A program made the translations under genes and the position numbers. Shown piece by piece: positions 5,617-7,969 of a stretch of 7,969 nt of DNA; the first letter of the stretch is position 1, and each line of letters starts with the position of its first letter. The notes under the pieces are model-generated. The model was given only the letters and a program-made list of their open reading frames with translations, searched no databases and had not been told where the DNA came from. Source of the stretch: Halobacteriales archaeon QS_9_70_65 (lineage in GTDB: Archaea; Halobacteriota; Halobacteria; Halobacteriales; Haloarculaceae); the NCBI GenBank assembly GCA_003023535.1, contig PXSC01000079.1:1-7969 (forward strand). Direction: 5' to 3'.

Positions 5617-6063
5617 ATGAGCACGGACGACATCGACCCGGTCGGGTCGGGAGGCGAACACGAAAACGCCCTGCAGGACGTCATCGCCGTCGACGCCAAC
5701 GACGATCCCGAGGGGACGGTCAACCGGCTGGACGCCCACACCGGCGACGGCATCCGCCACCGCGCGTTCATCACCCTGGTCTTCGACGGCGACGGCCACG
5801 TCCTCCTGGCCCAGCGAGCGCCGGACAAGCGCCTGTGGGATACCTTCTGGGACGGCACCGTCGCCTCCCACCCGGCCGAGGGCCAGAGCCAAGCGGAGGC
5901 GACCCGCCAGCGCCTCGAAGAGGAACTCGGGGTCACGCCCGAGCAGTACAGCGACCTCCGGGTGACGGACAAGTTCGAGTACAAGCGCTACTACATGGAC
6001 GAGGGCCTCGAGTGGGAGTGTCCGTGGTTCGAGATCGCGATGCGCCGGGACTTCGAGGGGTAG
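5617..6063 (+). CDS. idi: Type 1 isopentenyl-diphosphate isomerase-like NUDIX protein, core shortened by in-frame deletion
   Basis: The intact family interconverts isopentenyl and dimethylallyl diphosphate for archaeal lipid and carotenoid synthesis. Seen here: the N-terminal ENALQDVIAVDA, metal histidines His41 and His48 (HTGDGIRHRAF), the NUDIX region (about 89-106, ATRQRLEEELGV), and Glu132/Glu134 in GLEWE, matching the metal/catalytic glutamates. Only 148 residues are present, where haloarchaeal relatives have roughly 190-200. GLEWE runs straight into CPWFEIAMRRDFEG; in full-length relatives, as I remember them, GLEWE is followed by VCAV and about 45-50 residues, and CPWFEIAMRRDFE is the extreme C-terminus. 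So an in-frame deletion lies at about base 6018/6019, removing a core strand and much of the C-terminal helix region. Position 83 is Ala (TVASHP) where bacterial enzymes have the catalytic Cys (TVCGHP). Isomerase activity is doubtful. Confidence 0.82.
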   Translation: MSTDDIDPVGSGGEHENALQDVIAVDANDDPEGTVNRLDAHTGDGIRHRAFITLVFDGDGHVLLAQRAPDKRLWDTFWDGTVASHPAEGQSQAEATRQRLEEELGVTPEQYSDLRVTDKFEYKRYYMDEGLEWECPWFEIAMRRDFEG

Positions 6064-6074
6064 GTTCGGGAAGA

Positions 6075-6081
6075 CTTTTAC
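6075..6081 (+). promoter_or_regulatory. Probable TATA box of the small membrane protein gene
   Basis: CTTTTAC lies 24-30 bases upstream of the ATG at 6105, in the 41-base gap after the Idi-like gene. It suggests that the small gene can be transcribed on its own. Confidence 0.55.
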
Positions 6082-6104
6082 TTCGGCCGCCTGCTCTCCG
6101 AATC

Positions 6105-6356
6105 ATGGATCCCGTGGACGCGGAGGAAGCACTCACGTACGCCGTCAGTCGCGAGATGGTCGCCATCTACCTGGTCATTCTAGTCGGGATTCTCCTGCGG
6201 CTCGTGGGCCCCCGGATCTTTTTTCCGATCTCGAGGTTCCTGGCGGTCGAACGGCTGCTCGGCACCGTCTTCACCGTCGTCGGCTTCGTCGCCACCTTCG
6301 TCGGCTCCGTCGCGCTGCTGTACAAGCTCGTCGCCGACGCCGTCGCTCGGGCGTGA
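6105..6356 (+). CDS. Small two-helix membrane protein of unknown function
   Basis: An 83-residue protein. An acidic N-terminus (MDPVDAEEALTYAVSREMV) is followed by a first hydrophobic helix at about 19-35 (AIYLVILVGILLRLVG), a short basic/aromatic linker (PRIFFPISRFLAVERLL) and a second helix at about 52-75 (TVFTVVGFVATFVGSVALL). The C-terminus is short (KLVADAVARA). No cleavable signal peptide motif is apparent, and I recognise no named domain. By the positive-inside rule the Arg/Lys-rich linker probably faces the cytoplasm; this is inference. ATG at 6105 is supported by an A/T box 24-30 bases upstream. It follows the Idi-like gene in the same direction and is the last gene before a long gene-free region. 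Codon use and composition match the flanking genes. Confidence 0.75.
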   Translation: MDPVDAEEALTYAVSREMVAIYLVILVGILLRLVGPRIFFPISRFLAVERLLGTVFTVVGFVATFVGSVALLYKLVADAVARA

Positions 6357-6429
6357 CCCGGCGGGATCCGGGAGTGTGACGTTCAGTTACGAGGAAGTAG
6401 CGTGCTTCGGCGGTGATAGCGGCGTTTTA

Positions 6430-6516
6430 CGCCTCCTCCCGCTCGCTCGGTCTCGCTGTGCTCGCGTGTCGTCGCTCCGTGCGTCGCTCCTCGCGCTCGC
6501 TTCTCGCGCTCGCTTC
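6430..6516. repeat. 87-base adenine-free tract with a 13-bp tandem duplication
   Basis: No A occurs on the plus strand from 6430 to 6516; the strand is C/T/G only and rich in CTCGC units. It ends in a perfect tandem repeat TCGCGCTCGCTTC at 6491-6503 and 6504-6516. The other strand is correspondingly T-free and purine-rich. Confidence 0.8.
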
Positions 6517-6586
6517 ATTCCGAGGCCTCCCTCCCTTCGATCGGTCGGCCTCGCCGTCTCCGGCAATCAGCGATTTCCGGGAGCGA

Positions 6587-6895
6587 GCGGATCGGAGATC
6601 CGCGATCTACGGAAGAGCTTCGCTCTTCCGGGATGACGAACGACGGCTCGCAGAGCCGTCTTTCGGGCCACGATCCTCGACCTCGTCCTGCGGTTTTCTC
6701 GCGCGGCGCAGGGCGCCGCGAACGCCGGGGGTCGCCGAGTCGGCGGCCGGGTTCACCGGCCACCGTCTAACGTGGTCGTTCGAAAGGCGCTTCGCGCCGT
6801 TCGTGATACGTGCGGGACTCGTCGAGTCTCGCGGGCCGTGCGAACGGGCGGCTCCGCCGCCCGTGAGCAGATGACGAGAGAGCGTCGCTCTCTCG
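6587..6895. repeat. Array of unrelated short hairpins with three-base loops
   Basis: The hairpins, with stem sequences that differ, are: GCGGATC-GGA-GATCCGC (6587-6603); CGGAAGAGC-TTC-GCTCTTCCG (6610-6630); GACGGCTC-GCA-GAGCCGTC (6642-6660); CGCGGCGC-AGG-GCGCCGCG (6702-6720); GGCCGG-GTTCA-CCGGCC (6745-6761); GGCGC-TTC-GCGCC, extended by CGAA/TTCG beyond one mismatch (6781-6803); GACTC-GTC-GAGTC, extended to 9 bp with one G-T pair (6812-6832); ACGGGCGGC-TCC-GCCGCCCGT (6844-6864); CGAGAGAGC-GTC-GCTCTCTCG (6875-6895). Loop centres fall near 6595, 6620, 6651, 6711, 6753, 6792, 6822, 6854 and 6885, so several gaps are 30-32 bases and one is 60. All but one have three-base loops. Confidence 0.85.
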
Positions 6896-6981
6896 AACCA
6901 CGGCGACGCCGCCATGCAGCGTCTCGCCCGTTTAGTCCGCCAGGAGTGGATTGACCGGGCAGCAGAAACTCGCTTGCCGGC

Positions 6982-7001
6982 CAGTGCTTATCTAAACACT
7001 G
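6982..7001. promoter_or_regulatory. Near-perfect 20-bp palindrome upstream of the PfkB kinase, candidate operator
   Basis: CAGTG-C-TTATCTAA-A-CACTG is a palindrome broken by one mismatched pair (6987/6996). It ends 19 bases before the TATA box and about 48 bases before the ATG. A further CACTG lies at 7011-7015. This is a typical place for a regulator site, but the regulator is unknown. The A/T-rich centre could alternatively be a promoter element itself. Confidence 0.45.
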
Positions 7002-7019
7002 CTCGATGGTCACTGGGGG

Positions 7020-7026
7020 CTTTTTA
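7020..7026 (+). promoter_or_regulatory. Probable TATA box of the PfkB kinase gene
   Basis: CTTTTTA, framed by GGGG and CCCC, lies 24-30 bases before the ATG at 7050. No Shine-Dalgarno motif precedes the start, so a leaderless transcript is likely. Confidence 0.6.
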
Positions 7027-7049
7027 CCCCGCGGCCGGTAGCCGCCAGC

Positions 7050-7889
7050 ATGCGCGCGGTGTGTGCCGGACACGTCAACTGGGACGTCACCCTGCAGGTC
7101 GATCGGCTGCCGGTGCCGAACGACGAGGACTGGGTCCGCGAGCGGACGGAACCTGGCGGCGGCAGCGCAGCCAACGTCGCCGCCCTGGCCGGGCTCGACC
7201 GGGAGGCGCGGCCGTTCGGCAGCGTCGGCGACGACGACGCCGGCTCGGCGATTCGGTCGGAACTGTGGCGGGCGGGCGTGGAGACGCGGCTCCGGACGGT
7301 CGCCGGCGCGGCGACGACCCGGAAGTACCTCCTCGTCGACGACGACGGCGAAGTGGCGGTTCCGGGGACCGGCGGCGCCGACGAGTCGCTGTCGGCGGCC
7401 GACATCCCGGCCGCGACGTTCGACGACGCCGACGCGCTCCATCTGACGGGCCAGGACCCGAAGACGGCGGCGGTACTGGCGGCGACGGCGGCCGACCGCG
7501 GGCTGGCGGTCAGCTTCGACCCCGGCCGGCGGCTCACCGACCGCGACTACGACGATATCGACCACGTCGACCTGCTGTTCGCCTCGAAACGGGAGACCGC
7601 GGCGGCGGCGACGCCCGCCTGGACGGTGACGACGCGCGGTGGCCGGGGGGCGACGCTGAGCTGCCCCGAGGGCCGCCTCGATCACCCGGGGTACGACCTC
7701 GACGGACCGCCGGTCGACGCCGCCGGCGCGGGCGACGCCTTCGCGGCGGGCTTTCTGGCCGTCCGGCTCGCCGACGGCGACCCCGAGCGGGCGCTGTCGG
7801 TCGCCGCCGCCTGCGGCGCCCTGGCGGCCGGCGAGCGCGGCCCGCGGCCCGACCTCCCCTGGGAGCGCGTCGAGCGGGTGGTGTCGTGA
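7050..7889 (+). CDS. PfkB-family (ribokinase-like) carbohydrate or nucleoside kinase
   Basis: A 279-residue cytoplasmic kinase of the PfkB/ribokinase family, which phosphorylates a sugar or nucleoside hydroxyl with ATP. The N-terminal substrate region has MRAVCAGHVNWDV (1-13), the glycine motif GGGSAANVAALAG (36-48) and FGSVGDDDAG (56-65). The strand-turn TRGGRGATL lies at 195-203. The C-terminal signature DAAGAGDAFAAGFL (223-236) contains the anion-hole GAGD and the catalytic base Asp229. It is slightly short for the family (about 300), but all key motifs are present. The substrate cannot be told from sequence. ATG at 7050 is supported by an A/T box 24-30 bases upstream and by the immediate start of the first strand. 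Its TGA overlaps the GTG of the next frame by four bases, suggesting co-transcription and coupled translation. Confidence 0.93.
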   Translation: MRAVCAGHVNWDVTLQVDRLPVPNDEDWVRERTEPGGGSAANVAALAGLDREARPFGSVGDDDAGSAIRSELWRAGVETRLRTVAGAATTRKYLLVDDDGEVAVPGTGGADESLSAADIPAATFDDADALHLTGQDPKTAAVLAATAADRGLAVSFDPGRRLTDRDYDDIDHVDLLFASKRETAAAATPAWTVTTRGGRGATLSCPEGRLDHPGYDLDGPPVDAAGAGDAFAAGFLAVRLADGDPERALSVAAACGALAAGERGPRPDLPWERVERVVS

Positions 7890-7969
7890 TACCGCTCCAC
7901 GGCTTCGGCGGGACGGCTCCCTCGCCGGGGCTGCGGCTCTCGGCCGCGGCGGTCGTCGGCCTCGCGGCG
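7886..7969 (+). CDS. Start of an unidentified protein (cut by window edge)
   Basis: GTG at 7886 overlaps the kinase stop in a GTGA arrangement, the usual sign of an operon partner. The 28 codons seen begin with Val/Met-IPLHGFGGTAP and become Ala/Val/Leu-rich (LSAAAVVGLAA), which would suit a first membrane helix. Too little is present to name a family. Confidence 0.45.
   Translation, partial: MIPLHGFGGTAPSPGLRLSAAAVVGLAA

Larger units (their letters stand above)
6357..7049. other. 693-base gene-free region with extreme structure
   Basis: I see no credible protein gene. The longest open frame (starting 6413, about 150 codons) is Arg/Ser/Pro-rich, poor in acidic residues, and runs straight through the hairpins, unlike every neighbouring haloarchaeal protein. 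From left to right the region holds a GGCGT-TTT-ACGCC hairpin (6421-6433), an 87-base adenine-free tract (6430-6516), a CGAGGCC/GGCCTCG inverted repeat (6521-6527 and 6547-6553), a run of three-base-loop hairpins (6587-6895), and then the kinase gene's upstream signals. No tRNA or CRISPR array is visible. Confidence 0.7.

Noticed and set aside
4554..6104. A very long open frame running across the lipid kinase and Idi-like genes
   Set aside because: Its translation is mostly Arg/Gly/Pro and lies in another frame over two well-supported genes. Only its last 83 codons, from ATG 6105, form a sensible protein.
6413..6874. About 150-codon open frame in the gene-free region
   Set aside because: It is Arg/Ser/Pro-rich, poor in Asp/Glu, lacks a plausible promoter, and its sequence is dictated by the hairpins and the adenine-free tract.
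6587..6895. CRISPR array
   Set aside because: The spacing is about 30 bases, but the repeated units share no sequence; only the hairpin geometry recurs. No cas genes are present.

Overview
The window looks like a haloarchaeal (class Halobacteria) chromosome segment. It is very GC-rich, its proteins are rich in Asp and Glu, and most genes have an A/T-rich box about 24-31 bases before the start codon with no Shine-Dalgarno motif, as expected for leaderless haloarchaeal transcripts. A carA gene divergent from an Lrp/AsnC regulator, and an Idi-like NUDIX protein, also fit haloarchaea. The genus cannot be read from the window.

Left region (1-2616): an imperfect inverted duplication. The plus-strand arm (1-905) holds the end of a carA copy and a GNAT acetyltransferase gene. 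The minus-strand arm (1712-2616) holds the same two segments, collinear without indels. Between the arms are about 800 bases with no intact gene, several palindromes, and what looks like a two-helix small membrane protein gene interrupted by an in-frame TGA. The arms differ unevenly: the carA part is about 98% identical, whereas the N-terminal half of the acetyltransferase is clearly more diverged.

Middle region (2385-4582): a complete carA (carbamoyl-phosphate synthase, glutaminase subunit) diverges from a single-domain Lrp/AsnC regulator, with a perfect 15-base palindrome between them as the obvious candidate operator. The regulator converges on a PHP-domain hydrolase gene and the two share a CTAG that carries both stop codons.

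Right-centre (4583-6356): a diacylglycerol-kinase-family gene diverges from the PHP gene across only 53 bases, with one A/T box at the right distance from both starts. It is followed by a type 1 isopentenyl-diphosphate isomerase-like gene that has lost a block of its conserved core in frame, then a small two-helix membrane protein. Lipid kinase and isoprenoid isomerase side by side suggest a lipid/isoprenoid neighbourhood; this is inference.

Right region (6357-7969): a 693-base gap with no credible gene. It contains an 87-base stretch without adenine and then a series of short near-perfect hairpins, nearly all with three-base loops, many spaced about 30 bases apart. This is the most unusual structure here. 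It ends at a probable operator and promoter for a PfkB-family sugar/nucleoside kinase, whose stop overlaps the start of an unidentified gene running off the window.
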